Source: Cololabis saira | Taxonomy: Eukaryota > Chordata > Actinopteri > Beloniformes > Belonidae | NCBI RefSeq assembly: GCF_033807715.1 | Contig: NC_084590.1 | Coordinates: 4,547,093 to 4,611,092 of the forward strand | Direction of reading: 5' to 3' | Length of the DNA: 64,000 nucleotides | Part shown: in pieces, positions 22,621 to 36,400 of the stretch | Layout of the letters: the number at the start of each line of letters is the position of its first letter | Numbering within the stretch: position 1 is the stretch's first letter | Position numbers and translations under genes: made by a program | Notes under the pieces: model-generated | The model's input: only the letters and a program-made list of their open reading frames with translations | Database searches by the model: none | Told to the model about the DNA's origin: nothing

Positions 22621-24000
22621 TAAATTCTAACCCCCTTCCCTCCCAGTGAATCATTTCTGAATGTTATCCGATTTTTTGCTTTAAACATTACTTGTGCGGA
22701 TTGAAATGCCACTAGATCCATGTTTTAGTACTTAGACTGTAAGAATAGTGAGTTAGTGTGATCTCGATATCCAGCCTTATGAATGTACCGTATTGCTCTC
22801 TTTTAAATGAATAAAGTCATTAGAAGACAATGATTTAAGCAAAGCAACTAATCTGACCACGGCCAGAGTTAAGTCAAAGGTTGGAAAGGTGAACTTTTCC
22901 TCATGTTTTACCAACTTTTTCTTTAAAAGGGGGCGGTTAAGTGGAGGCCTTATGCAAACCATAACCTCCATCCCTTGCTGGATGTGACTTTAAGTGTTGT
23001 ATAATTTGTAATTGTTCAGAAGTTTGATCTACATCCTGGCAAAGACACAGACTAGAGCTCCAAATTGATGCCCCAGCTGAAACAGAACTCCGCGAGTGCA
23101 TTATTTCCCATGGATTTGCTAAAAACTACTCAGTGATTTAAGTAAGTGGCTGAGCATTGAAACAATTATAATGTAAAAGCCAGATAAATGGAGCCCCTGC
23201 GACGATGAATCACATTTTATTCCACTCTGTTACCATTCCTTGAATGCTGCATTACCCATTTTGTCTCTTTCATTTACTGCTCACTTGTTGATTTCACCTC
23301 TAACCAGAGTCTATTGTGCTCAGATTAAATATCTGTTTTGATATGATCATGGAACAGTGGCCGTAACACCATCTCTGATGTTTGTGAGTAAATCCAATGT
23401 TAATTCACATCCTTGGCAGTAGCTAATTCTCTTCCAAGAAGTTCACGTGGAGGGTCATGTGGCAGCCACGCCTCCCAGTGTCATGTCCATGTGGCCTGGG
23501 AGATGTAATAGCCCTACTAATCTCCCAATAATAGCAGCGGGACTGGGGATATGTCACCGGGGCTCCATGGTCCTATAGTCCCACAAAATCAATACTTTTC
23601 TCCCTCAGGGGGCTACTTCTATCCAAGGGTATGTCAATACTGTTGACTGAGTATTAAAGAACATTTCATCAGCATGTGTTGACAGCAAAAGGGAGAGGGA
23701 GTGTGTGCCATGGATCATGCAGGGGGCCGTGGATGTCTGGGAGCAGCCGGTGTGTGTTTAGGCCCCCCGAGGAGCTCCTTAGGTAATGGGCCTTCCCTCA
23801 GGATTGGCAGCAGACACCGTGACAAACGGTGTCATCTCGCATCACCACAGTGTGCTAGTTTCCACTTGAGAAGAATGGCAGGATGGATAGGAGCTTTTTT
23901 ATTTCTCTAACTTTCATTGTTTTACTGAATGTACTCTTCATTTTACACTTCATTTTCACTTTATTTAAACCTCTTCTTCCTAGCACCAGTTTCAAAATCG
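22621..24000. other. Unannotated DNA
   Basis: Open frame 23701-23910 (plus) has no domain character. No repeat family recognised. The moderately GC-rich block 23440-23600 looks like ordinary unique sequence. Confidence 0.3.
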
Positions 24001-24008
24001 ATCACAAC

Positions 24009-24758
24009 CAGTACTGGAGTTGAGGGGGGATGAGGGGGGATGGCATCCCCCCCTGAAATAAAAACGGTCCAAATCATCCCCCCTGTAAAACTGCCATCCC
24101 TCCTTTCCATCCCTTATGTCATTTTATCAATGAATGTGGTTTTACTGCTATTTCAACATTTAGAGTCATCACCAGAAAAATAACTTATTTGACAATTTTC
24201 ACCTGTTTCAAGTAAATTTTCACTTGAAATAAGTAGAAAAATCTGCCAGTGGGACAAGATTTATCTTCTTATTACAAGCAAAAAAATCTTGTTCCACTGG
24301 CAGATTTTTCTACTTATTTCAAGTGAAAATCTACTTGAAACAGGTGAAAATTGTTGTTTTTTTCCAGTGATGAGTCTTGTTTTAAGTCTAATGAGATTTT
24401 TTTTACTAAAATGAGACATTTTAACTAGAAATAAGACAAATATTCTTGTTAAGATTGTGAGTTTTTGCAGTGATCCATTTTACTTATCCTGTGAAGGACA
24501 GAGTCATATTGATAAGTTCAGAAAAGTGTTTTTTATTGTTGTGTTTTGATGTATTTGATGTAAGCCCAGTGGATATTTAAAGCTTACAGAAGGCTGCATT
24601 TAACTGCTGCTATGTCATTCCTGCAGTATTTCTGCAGCTGTTTTGGTCACTGCTATTATTTGTAATATATTATATTATTTGTAATCAGCACAAATTATCT
24701 GTCCCCATATGATAAAATCCACCATCCCCCCTGATTTATTTTTACAACTCGAGTACTG
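24009..24758 (+). mobile_element. hAT-like element, copy 2 (unexpanded)
   Basis: Ends CAGTACTGGAGTTG and CAACTCGAGTACTG are inverted repeats. Flanks ATCACAAC (24001-24008) and ATCACAGC (24759-24766) match at 7 of 8 positions, as for a hAT TSD. The interior holds the long hairpin (24192-24353). Only one unit of the 30-bp motif that is amplified in copy 1 (11831-13042) is present. No coding frame. Confidence 0.8.
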
Positions 24759-24797
24759 ATCACAGCCAAGCAAAAACACTATACAGACTTACCTTAA

Positions 24798-25621
24798 TGT
24801 CACGAAGCGGTTGTAGTAGGACCCAGATGCAGGAGACCAGAAGGCAGTTCAAAGGAGTTCAAAAACCAGTGATTTATTAGTGAAAACAAAACCAAACGCG
24901 CTGCTGAACAGGATACAAAAACCCAGAGTTTGAGGCCCCGTTTACACGTAGCAAAAACGGTGGTGTTTTCATGCGTTTTGGCCGTTCGTTTACACGAAAA
25001 CGAAGCTCAAAGTCTCCAAAAACGATCATTTCTGAAAACTCCGGCCAAAGTGGAGATTTTCAAAAACTCTGTCTCCTGTGTTTACAATTTGTTTGGCCAC
25101 CATCAATATTTTCTTGTATTTTACCTGTTTTATATTCTAAAGTCAAACTTAAAAGTAACTCCACTTCTCTGTCACTCCAAATGAAAGACTCTCATTCATC
25201 TTGGAAGTAACTGGAAGTTACTCGTGTCATTTGTTGATGTTTTTTTCCAGGATTCTGATTGGCTAGCATGACTTTATGCTTCTCGTTACACTGCCCCCTG
25301 TAGGTTTGGCTGCTCATAGCACCTTAACAGCTATTCATGCGGGTTCGTGTAAATGATGGTATTTTTCAAAAACGTAGAGGGGGCTATGTGGAAACATGGC
25401 CTAATATGAGAATCAAAACCTACAAAAAACCAGGGCAGAAAACACGGAGGAACAAACAGTACGGAACAGCAGGGAGCAAGGGAAAGAGAAGACCAGATAT
25501 ACACAAGGATAAACGAGACACAGGTGCAGACGATCAGGGCAGATGGGAAACAGGAAGGTCCAGAACTTTAAACACAAAGACACGGGTTTCAAAATAAAAC
25601 AGGAAGTGTCAAACCCTGACA
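24798..25621 (-). mobile_element. Solo LTR with 5-bp TSD, interrupted by a MITE
   Basis: On the minus strand it starts TGTCAGGGTTTGACAC and ends CGCTTCGTGACA, i.e. TG...CA ends, flanked by CTTAA on both sides (24793-24797 and 25622-25626). This is a textbook LTR insertion without internal genes. The pyrimidine-rich body (CTGCACCTGTGTCTCG, CTGCTGTTCCGTACTG) and AATAAATCACTGG near the end fit a Ty3/gypsy-type fish LTR. Its ~350 bp are split by the MITE at 24933-25402. Confidence 0.82.
24933..25402. mobile_element. MITE with AGGCCCCGTTTACACG ends, copy 1
   Basis: Left AGGCCCCGTTTACACGT, right ...TGGAAACATGGCCT, an imperfect inverted pair. Interior blocks TTGATGTTTTTTTCCAGGAT and CACTGCCCCCTGTAGG are shared with copy 2 (47923-48510). 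It lies within the solo LTR, so it is younger than that LTR. I could not settle its TSD or superfamily. Confidence 0.7.
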
Positions 25622-25674
25622 CTTAAGAGTCAGGCTTAGATCTTATGAGATCAATAAACTGCAAGGCTGTGTCT

Positions 25675-25868
25675 GAACATTGATTTTTAAAAATAAAAAT
25701 TATAAATTTTATTTAAAGACTCGTAGTCTTTATTTGAAAGTGGCAAGACAGGAAGCGTGGGGTTGAGAGAAGGGGAGGACACACAGCAAAGAGTCACAGG
25801 CTGGACTGGACTGTGAATGCTGGAGTCTCTGGTGCGCCTACTCAACCAACTACTTACGCACAAACACT
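25675..25868 (-). mobile_element. tRNA-derived SINE (reverse)
   Basis: Reverse-complemented it reads GTTGGTTGAGTAGGCGCACC (A-box-like), TGTGACTCTTTGCTGTGTGT, CTCCCCTTCTCTCAACCC, then CAAATAAAGACTACGAG and an AT-rich tail at 25675-25725. The order and the 'CCCTCTCTC...TTCCTGTC...AATAAAG' tail match a SINE family I know from fish. The copy at 58020-58195 shares the plan. Confidence 0.6.
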
Positions 25869-26620
25869 AGGAGAGGCCAGTCATTGAAATTTCAGAGTCA
25901 AGGTTTCGGGACCTGTCTAAGCTCAACAGCACCAGCAGATTTCATTTCAGTGCCCTGCAGCTCCCTGAAAAATACAGGTGACGTGTGCATGACTAGAACC
26001 ATGCACGTTCTCCCACAAAGTTTCTCCTCTCCATCACAAAATATGTGGAACAAATGTTGAAACGTTCCCTTGCATCCACAAGGTTCACTGTTCTTTCTTT
26101 ACTACAGTAAATAACAGTGTTCTGATCCTGTCTTCTTTTCTCATCAGCATGTAAACATTACAAAAAAACAACGGAGCACTTTCTGTTTTACTGTACTTTA
26201 CCCAGTACGTGCACTGCTCTCATAGCAATAATCACCTGACGCAGTTATACACTCGAGATCGTATACTTACGATAAATCCCTTGGACAACCAAAATCAACG
26301 TGCAAATATTTCAGTTTGCAATGAGAGGGACATGAAACTATGGCAACCTTACAAGGACAACCTACTGGAAGGGGAATATTAACTGATTTTAAAAATGATC
26401 ATAATGTAGCCCTTTTAGAAATTTGAGGGTTAAAAAGGCATTAATTAACGTGCATAAGTTCTTTTCAAAATAAATAGCCTTTGAGATTGAAGAGAAAAAA
26501 AAGTGTTCATGGTTAAAGTTATGTCAAATGTTTATTTGTGTTTTAAAAAATGCATTTGTTATGTTTTTATTTCATGATTGTGGATGTTATTGGGGTGTTT
26601 GGCTGATGTTGAAGGTACAG
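25869..26620. other. Unannotated DNA
   Basis: AT-rich sequence with no gene or repeat recognised. Confidence 0.3.
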
Positions 26621-27600
26621 AAGGAAACACATGTTTATGAATGTATTTTATTTTGAAAAGCGGGGTACGGACGTTGGTCAGGTCGAGACGAGACACAGGG
26701 GGAAAACAAGGGGAGAGACGCAGGAGAGACGCAGAGGAGACGAGACGAGAGCGAAGGAAATGACTATTGGCAGGAGACGAGAAAAACGTGGTGACAGTTT
26801 TGGAAAAAAGTCTGTCGAGTTTTATGTTTTTTCACCAGAGTCGGACAGGAGTTTGACCAGGACTCTGAAAAAGACGGTGTGGTGATGGTCGTGTGCGGTC
26901 GAGTGGCAAACTGAACCCGAGAACGACCAGGCAGCAAAGCTAGAGGCTAGTCCAGCCGCTAGTGGTTTCCCGGGACATTGTGGAGTGAGCAGCCAGCTAC
27001 CTGGACCGGGGGAAAAGGACCGGGGGAAAAGGACCGGGGGAAAAGGACCGGGGGAAAAGGACCGGGGGAAAAGGACCGGCGTAAAAGGACCGGGGGAAAA
27101 GGACCGGGGCAAAAGGACCGGGGGAAAAGGACCGGGGAAAAAGGACCGGGGGAAAAGGACCGGGGCAAAAGGACCGGGAGAAAAGGACCGGGGCAAAAGG
27201 ACCGGGAGAAAAGGACCGGGAGAAAAGGACCGGGGGAAAAGGAACGGGGGAAAAGGATCGGGGCAAAAGTACCGGGAGAAAAGGACCGGGGGAAAAGGAC
27301 CGGGGGAAAAGCGGACGTGGAGCCGAGCACCGCGGGATTGGCATTGGCGTTTCTTCCGGGCGGGTCCTCTTCGCAGCACCTCATCTCTCCTCCGGCCATC
27401 AGTTTGTGTGTGTATGTGTTTGCTTGGATACGACACTCGGGGGGTAAGGTACCTTTTTTCTTTTCTCGCCATTTCGTGGTGAAGCAGCCATTTTGTTTTA
27501 GGCTTCGACGCACACGAGCTGCATTCAGGCCTGCAACGTTGGGACAGTTAATTGAGAGTGCTTCACTTTAAGTTGCATGTGCTTTTGTTTTGTGTTCATG
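26621..27600. other. GC- and CpG-rich block around a 14-bp minisatellite
   Basis: Sharply different composition from its surroundings. The left part is purine-rich (GAGACGAGACACAGGGGG, GAGACGCAGGAGAGACGC). The centre is the array at 27003-27311. The right part includes GTGGAGCCGAGCACCGCGG and GAAGCAGCCATTTTGTTTTAGG. It could be a CpG-island promoter with first exon, or the 5' region of a retroelement. No conserved protein is visible outside the repeat-driven frames. Confidence 0.35.
27003..27311. repeat. 14-bp GC-rich minisatellite, about 22 units
   Basis: Unit GGACCGGGGGAAAA with variants GGGGCAAAA, GGGAGAAAA and GGCGTAAAA. A 14-bp unit contains no stop in any of six frames, so all frames stay open and give 14-residue periodic peptides (GEKDRGKRTGGKGP on plus, PRSFSPGPFPPVLF on minus). 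These should not be taken as genes without other evidence. Confidence 0.95.
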
Positions 27601-27709
27601 GGGACCCTTTAAAGTGTATGATATTATATTTTTCATTTTGGGGAGGTCAGTGAAAAAACTGTTTTAATTTATCTGTTTTGGATCCAAGCTTTTGAGTAAA
27701 CGATGTATT

Positions 27710-28080
27710 AGGGCACGAGCACTGTAGAAAACTTTACGCCTCAACCGCCACAATACGGTTTGACGTACATGCACGAAAATCGGTACACACCTGTATCATG
27801 TCACAACTTAAAGAAAAGTCTCATGGCACCATGGCCGAAACCGAACAGGAAGTCGGCCATTTTGAATTAATCTTGTAATTTTGGCGCAATTTTTTATGTT
27901 TTCTAGGGGGTGCTGTTGAGCCATTAGGCCACGCCCATTAATGCAAACCATTAAATATAAAATTTTTCACCAGGCCTGGCTTGCATGCAAAATTTGGTGA
28001 CTTTTGGGGCACGTTTAGGGGGAAAAAAGTCCCTCATTTCGTCGGGGAAAAAAAAATAAAATAAAATAAATTCCTACAAT
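27710..28080. repeat. AGGGCCC repeat, copy 2, internally inverted
   Basis: The first half (27712-27895) reads forward: GGTTTGACGTACATGCACG, AAATCGGTACACACCTGT, GGAAGTCGGCCATTTTGAAT. The second half (27899-28075) reads in reverse: GGGGGTGCTGTTGAGCCATT, CACCAGGCCTGGCTTGC, CCCTCATTTCGTCGG, ending ATTCCTACAA. Relative to copies 1 and 3 one half has flipped. Confidence 0.75.
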
Positions 28081-29392
28081 AATAATGATCTCACATCTTC
28101 TAAGGATACTATGTCAAGGACAAACATGGTGCGTGACTATTATGAACAATGTTTCCATCCTGTTTCTTTTTGTGAACCTCCTTGTTGACTTTCCACGAGT
28201 TTTCTCAACATGACAGCTAATACATGTACACAAATACACAAACCAGAACCCAAAAGGCCAAAATTAAAAAAAAATAAAATAAGAATGCTCTCCATGCACG
28301 TACTAATGAAGATATGTGTAGGCTGATTGGGCCCACCTGTGCCCTAATCAGCCTAAGTGGCTGCAGCTCTTCCACCCTGCCACAATATGCACGTTAGATG
28401 GAAGGGAAACTGCAACTGTTGATATCCAGATGAAAATGAGTGCAAGCATAATTCCACACTTACTCCGGCTCATTACCTTTCACTCCAAAGAGCCACGAGA
28501 GGCCCGCTGAACAGAACATGTTCAGTATTCCCAATCCCAACTGTGAAGTCTGTGCTGAACTGTACCACAAAACAGGTCATCAAATCAGCGCGTCCACCAG
28601 TTTAGCATTAATGTAAAAAAGTGTAGCATTTACATCAAAAGACTAATCACAAGCCTTGGTCTGGAGCCACGTTTCTCCCAAAAAGAAAACAACTCTATGA
28701 CGACTCTCATATAAATCCGATGATGTATGATTGTGTATTTTATTCAAATAATGTTCTGCAGATGTAGCATGTTTAAGATGTACTGCATTTCAGGAAGTCT
28801 CATTGCTTCAGATGCATCTACTGTATAAAATGGTCTTTGCAACAAATAAAGAACAAACATAAATATGATTCCAACCAGTAAGCACGCTTATTGTTAATGT
28901 GAGTTGTAATTTTCTGACATCTGAAGTGTAAAGTGCCAAAAAGAATTGTTTTTACTTTTTGTTTTTATACAGAGGATAATGCATCTGCAAAACCACTCTG
29001 TGGGCTGCTGGAGTTTATTAAAACTCGGTTATTTGCACCATTTTTCTTTCAAGTCTGTTGTGACATTGTACACTTGAATCATCCAAAAGGATTGAGAGGT
29101 TTTCCCAAAGTTTGACCAAATCCCAAACTGTACATGGCTCTCCGCATGTTTCATGTGTCTGTCACTTCCCTTTTCTGGCTTTCTCGTTCTCGTGTGTACC
29201 CTGTCTTTTCAGCCGTCATTGGCTATTACTCATCATGACATCCACTCTGCTCTTACCGTCTCAATTTCTTCAAAGTATCCTTCAGACTAAAACATTGATT
29301 GTAATCTTCAGTGTATCAGCAAGCCTCACGAATATGTGAACATCTTTGAAATGTTATAACCACATGCTACATTCTTGGGTCTGATCGAACAG
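28081..29392. other. Unannotated DNA with one short hairpin
   Basis: TAGGCTGATTGGGC and GCCCTAATCAGCCTA (28319-28356) form a 14-bp stem with a short loop. Nothing marks it as a known RNA. The remainder has no recognised gene or repeat. Confidence 0.3.
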
Positions 29393-30098
29393 CAGTGAGT
29401 GCGTTTACATGGGAAGTTTAATTCCTCTTTAATTCAGAATTAAAATGAAATTTGATTTAAAATGAGTAAACATTACCATGTAAACACCTAATTCCGAATG
29501 AAAATGGCCATTCCGAATTAAACTTAATTCCGAAGTAAGTGACTGGTTTATTCCGATTTTAAATCTGAATAGAATAATTCCGTGATCATGTAAACTCTCA
29601 TTCCTCTTTAAATTAATTCTGGTCTTTCTTTCTGCTCGTTCCCTCTCCCGTCTGTCTCCATGATCTTATATTCCACGCTGGGCTGGTTTTCCTAACAAAG
29701 TTTCAAGATGCAGCAGCAGTAAACGCTGGTCAAGAGCAGAGACCATTTATTTAATAAATAGAAATCATTAAAAGAACAGATGGAAACAGGAAACATACAA
29801 ATTGTGAGCCTTTCAAAGTTGTAGCGGCTAAGTTTGTTTTTCTTCCGTTAGACGTAACTTCCGGTAGACGTCTTTACGTAATACGTAAAGACGTCCGCCC
29901 CCCTATCCAATCAGAACCTTCCCAACTCCCAGACCTTAAGCGGAATTGGATAAAGCCGATCAGACGTGTTTTCCATGTAAACCTCAATTCGGAAACACTA
30001 TTTCCATGTAAACTCGAAGGAAAATAGTTTAATTCTGAATTATTTATTTCGGAATCATTAATTCAGAATTAAAAAACATCATGTAACCGTGGCCAGTG
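29393..30098. mobile_element. MITE family 'GCGTTTACATG', copy A
   Basis: Left CAGTGAGTGCGTTTACATGG, right CATGTAACCGTGGCCAGTG, with inner AATTC/GAATT repeats forming a further imperfect inverted repeat. Copies B (45763-46428) and C (57362-57849) share nearly all of it. The centre reads RWSRAE-like residues in B (KRWSRAETIYLINR after ATGGCAGCACG), like a Myb-type protein of Harbinger elements; here it is mutated. I could not confirm a TSD. Confidence 0.75.
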
Positions 30099-31880
30099 TT
30101 GTTGCTTGTTCGCAAGTATTTGATGTGAGGTCTAAATTTGTCCACGATTTGAAAATTAAGATTAAAATGTTCCACAAACTTGGCTTTAGATTCCCCTTTA
30201 ATGGCTCCTCTACACTTCACGATTTCTGCAGTGGTGTAGGATCATTTCAAACGATATATTTAGGATCAGCTTAATCTTGGGTCAGACATTAAGAATGGTA
30301 CACAGACTGTGCGATGATGACACCCCTGGCATCTAAATGGCTTTAGATCCACCTTTATGGGGCATCTAAAGCCGTAAATAATTGTTCAAAGAGTGGTTTA
30401 AATAAGTGATTATTAAAACTATTTATTACTGTTTCTCATTTTTAAATGTGTCAAATCTGGTTCATCCATTACCAGACCACAGTCAGAAAAGAAATGAAAG
30501 GTAACAGTACAAGCGCTGAAGCTCTGTCGCCAGTAATGAAATACCTCTATGAAATGTTGACATGTTGACATTAGCTGGAACAATCCACAAACTAGCCAGC
30601 TTCCACATTCTACGAGCATTGTGCTGTGGTTGCAACCTTTCCTATCAGAGGATTAATGCAGTGTTGGTGCCAGTGAGCAAAAAAAAAAAAAAAAAAAAAT
30701 TCCTTACATCAGGATTTTGCTTGTTTTGTCTAGCCAAGGCCACAAGATCAGCGGCGTTCTAACTGTGCCCACTGCCTTTGAGCCTGATGTCCTCCTGCCC
30801 CGCCACCATCTGTTCCCTCGCACAGCCCTCTGCCCCTCATGCTGGGCAGGCCCAGAGTACTGACACCCTCACACCACACACAGAGGAGAGGAAGCACATG
30901 CTCGTGTGAGGTTATGTGCTCATCCACATATGTGGATCGCCCATGAAAAAGTCAGCAGAAAAAAAACTTTTCGAAAGGAAAGGGCAGAGAAAGATACTGT
31001 TAGCCATGTCGCCGTGTCACTTACCTTTAGAAATTTGAATTTGTCTTTCATTCAACAGTGTTCACGCGTTTTGAACTGTCTCGTATCCAACTGTGTTGGA
31101 TGTTCCTCCAACACAGTGAAGCTTGATAATGAATGATCAAAATACGGCTCTCTATGGTGTGCAGTCAGATCTGGTGAGTATAAACATGAAGCATGCTGAC
31201 AGCTTAAAGGTTAACAACCGCCAACAGTCGTGCAGAATTGTGCAATTAAATTCCTCTATTACAACAATACAGTGGACGAGTTATACTGATGCATTAAAAT
31301 AGAAAAAATCAGGATGGAATTTTTCAGTGTGTCTTAAAGCTTCTACTGTGTATACAATATATGTCAGACCCTAATTAGAGGCACAGCTCAACATCTTCAA
31401 TTGTTATTATTTAGAAAAATAGCACTACAGTGGAAACAAAATGTTTTTAATTTTTTTCCACATTTTCAATCTAAAATGTAAATAAAAACTGAATAAAGTG
31501 ACATGGAAATCTCACAAACCTATGTTTTATTCACAATTGTGTGTCAAATGTTCAACGTGAGGATGTTAACCATCATAATAAAAAATAAGCTTAACTGGAT
31601 CTGCTTTATCGCATTGCTTGTTTCATGATCTGCACCGACGGAGTGGCCAGGAAGCAGAATTAGCTGATTTTCAGCTTGACCCGTCTGACCAGCAGGTCAC
31701 CCTCACTTTTTTTTACCGTATTGCACATGCACCACTTAATGTATGCAGCACATTAAACGTGAAAGCGTTACGTACATGTAGCAGGAGCAACATGGTAACA
31801 GGATCATTTTCACTGACCACAGATGATCTGTCACTCCATAGGTTTCTGAAGTGCAGTTTTCATGTCTCTTTTTTCTCGTA
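30099..31880. other. Unannotated DNA
   Basis: Contains a poly-A run (about 30680-30699). The open frame 31618-31881 abuts the LINE that follows but has no LINE similarity I can see. Confidence 0.3.
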
Positions 31881-34177
31881 ATGCGGGGCGCCTTGTTGTA
31901 AATGGGCAAACAGGCAAGTTAGCCGACTCCGACATGCCCACCTCATATCAATCAGTTTTAGCCGTGGCCACCAGCTCCTTCAATCCATCCATGATCCACG
32001 TCATGGTCCGACTGATTCCCACGTACAGGCAGAAACTAAAGCTCTGCAAACCTGTAGTGAGGACATCAAGGAAGTGGACCTGGAGGATCTCCAGGCGTGT
32101 TTGGACTCCACTGACTGGAATGTGTTCAGGGCTGCTACCAACAGTCTGGATGAGTACGCAGAGGCTGTGACATAATACATCAGCTTCTGTGAGGACTGGT
32201 GTCCACTTCTACCACCACGCACCAGGGTGAGTTACAATAATGACAAACCCTGGTTCACAGCCAAATTCAGAATGTTAAGGTTGTATAAGTAAGAGGCCTT
32301 CAGGAATGGGAAAAAAGACACATACAGACAGGCAAAGTACACATTTAGCAAGGCAGTGAAGGAGGCTAAACGACTGTACTCTGAGAAGCTCCAACACCAG
32401 TTCTCAGCCAACAACTCTGCGTCTGTCTGGAAAGGGCTTAGGCAGATCTCTAACTACACGCCAGAGCCCCTCACTCCATCAACGACCGACGCCTAGCCAA
32501 CGGCCTGAATAAGTTCTACTGCCGCTTTGAAAGACAAAAGGACAGTCCTGCAACCACCCCGCACAACACCTCCCAACCACTCCAGCTCCAGTGCATCACC
32601 TCCACCCGCCCGCCCACCTCTGTGATGGCTCTTTCAATCCAGGAGAGGGACGTCAACAAACTCTTCAGGAGACAGAACAGAAGCTGCTGGACCGGACTTT
32701 GTCTCACCAGCCAGCTTGAAGCACTGCGATGATCAGCTGTCTCCAGTGTTCACGCACACCTCACTGGAGAGGTGTGCAGCCTCTTCAACACCTTCACCAT
32801 CATCCATGTTCCCAAGAAGCCAAGGACCACAAGACTTAACAACTTCAGACCTTCTGACCTCTGTGGCTATGAATTCCTTTGAAAGCCTTGTGCTCTCACA
32901 CCTGAAGGACATAACCGTCCCCCTCCTGGACCCTCTGCAGTTTGCCTATAGAGCCAACAGATCTGTAGATGATGCAGTTAACTTGGCCCTTCACTTAATC
33001 CTCCAGCACCTGGACTCACAGGAACCTACGCCAGGATCCTGTTTGTGGATTTCAGCTCTGCCTTCAACATCATCATCCCAGCTCTGTTCCAGGACAAGCT
33101 CTCCCAGTTAAGTGTGCCCGACTCCACCTGCAGCTTCACGCAGCGAGTGAAGCTGGGGAAACATGTTTCTAACTCCCTGACCATCAGCACCGGATCCCCC
33201 CCGAGGCTGCGTTCTTTTTCCTCTGCTCTTCTCCATAAACACCAACAGCTGCACCTCCAGTCATCAGTCTGTCAAGCTTTTGAAGTTTGCAGACGACACC
33301 ACCCTGATTGGACTCATCTCTGATGGTGAAGAGTCTGCCTACAGGTGGGAGGTGGACCACCAGGTGAACTGGTGCAGCCAAAATAACCTCGAGCTCAATG
33401 CTCTAAAGACAGTGGAGAGGGTTGTGGACTTCAGGAAGAACCCAGCCTCACATGCCCCCCTCACCCTCCGTGTCTCCACAATTGACACTGTGGAGTCTTA
33501 TGGATTCCTGGGATCCATCATCTCCCAGGACCTCAAGTGGGAGCTGAACATCTGTTCCCTCACCAAGAAAGCCCAGCAGAGGATGTACTTCTTGCGGCAG
33601 CGGAAGAAATTCAACCTGCCAAAGGCAATGATGGTGCACTTCTACACAGCCATCATTGAGTCCATCCTCACATCCTCCATCACCATCTGGTACGCTGCTG
33701 CTATGGCCGAGGACAAGGGCAGGCTGCAACATGTCATTCGGTCTGCTAAGAAGGTGATCTGGTGCAATCTGCCGTCGCTCCAGGACCTGTATGACTCCAG
33801 GACTTTGAAGCGTGCAAGAAATATTTTGTTTGCCCCCTCCCACCTTGGTCACAAATTCTTTGAGACCCACCCCTCTGGCAGGAGGCTGCGGTCCACCAGT
33901 TTTTTCCCATCTGCCACTAGCCTTATTAACCAGGCCCGGTCCCACCCTGACACTCTTACTCTCCCACACCCCACCCTGTCATGACACTTATCTGCACTCT
34001 ATGCATTACATGAACTCTCAGCTCGCACTTCCAAACTTCCACTGTGATCACCTGTTCTTTGTTGGACCACTCTCTCATTCAACACACTGAATCACTTTAC
34101 CATGTATATATTATTTTGCACCAACTACCCCAAAACAAAGTCTACTGGCAATAAACCTTTTTCTGATTCTGATTCTG
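31881..34177 (+). mobile_element. CR1/L2-group LINE, 5' truncated and decayed
   Basis: Runs from the end of the endonuclease domain ([17 protein letters not shown] at about 32008-32060) through the linker (NNKPW-like NDKPWFTAKF near 32240), the full reverse transcriptase region and C-terminal domain, to a 3' tail AATAAACCTTTTTCTGATTC with repeating TTCTGA units. About 2.3 kb is preserved. Similar teleost LINEs are often grouped with Rex1/CR1; the precise clade needs a tree. Confidence 0.82.
32500..33984 (+). pseudogene. LINE reverse transcriptase remnant
   Basis: Family role: ORF2 protein that nicks the target and reverse-transcribes the element RNA. Visible in different frames: VPKKPRTTRLNNFRPSDL (about 32808-32862), LLDPLQFAYRANRSVDDAVN (32930-32990), FVDFSSAFNIIIPALFQ (33040-33090), STGSPP (where PQG is expected), and the catalytic FADD box in MKFADDTTLIGL at 33280-33315. 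The longest intact piece, 33280-33984, continues with LELNALKTVERVVDFRK, ISQDLKWE, KAQQRMYFLRQ, SSITIWYAAAMAE and the C-terminal SLQDLYDSRTLKRARNI. Frameshifts and an in-frame stop near 32160 show it is dead. Confidence 0.85.
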
Positions 34178-35691
<1,514 letters not shown>

Positions 35692-36347
35692 AAGGTGAGA
35701 AAGCAAGCAGATTTTGCTAGTTCTAGTACAATTCCTAACTTCTCTGCAGACATGAACACATATATGCATACAGTACATGTTGACAGCGAACACACTCCCT
35801 GTCAGAAATGCGATTAATATTCTAAAGTGGAGGCAGGTGGCCGCCATGTGTTTACACAGATTACAGCAGTCTTCCTCTACCCTCTACCCCACCCTTTACC
35901 CCACCCTCAAGCTGGGAGATCTATTTCCTCTACCAGTTTACACTCAGCTGAATAGAGTTGTGGTCATTATAATCAGATCAAGAGGAATAAGTCGTATTTG
36001 TTAGTGAAATGGATGCTTCTCCCAGGTACAGGCTGAGGAGAACGTTCCAAATGCTTCCCCCAGCCATCACCGTCATCATCACCCCGCTGTGCTCACAGGC
36101 ACCCTGCAGTGGGGCACCTCAGCAAGGTTTGGGTCAAGAGGGCGGAGTTGAGTAAAATGTGGAGTGATGGAGGTGGAGAAGAATGGAGGTGTCAGAGTGT
36201 CAGTAGGATGGTCCAATGGCCCCCCGCAGTTTGGGGTCACCATCAACTCACTCTCCCACTTGGAGGCAGCTGTGTGGGAAGTGCATCCTTCACGGGCACG
36301 GCAGGGTGCAGAGATGGGTGATAGCATGTGCAAATTTGTGCATATAA

Positions 36348-36350
<3 letters not shown>

Positions 36351-36398
<48 letters not shown>
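36351..36398. repeat. (TG)n microsatellite
   Basis: About 48 bp of pure TG dinucleotide. Confidence 0.97.

Positions 36399-36400
<2 letters not shown>

Noticed and set aside
26822..27571. Long Pro/Ser/Phe-rich and Gly/Lys-rich open frames on both strands
   Set aside because: They come from the 14-bp minisatellite, which has no stop in any frame. No domain lies in the unique flanks.
28319..28356. 14-bp stem hairpin as a microRNA precursor
   Set aside because: The stem is too short and no conserved mature sequence is recognised.
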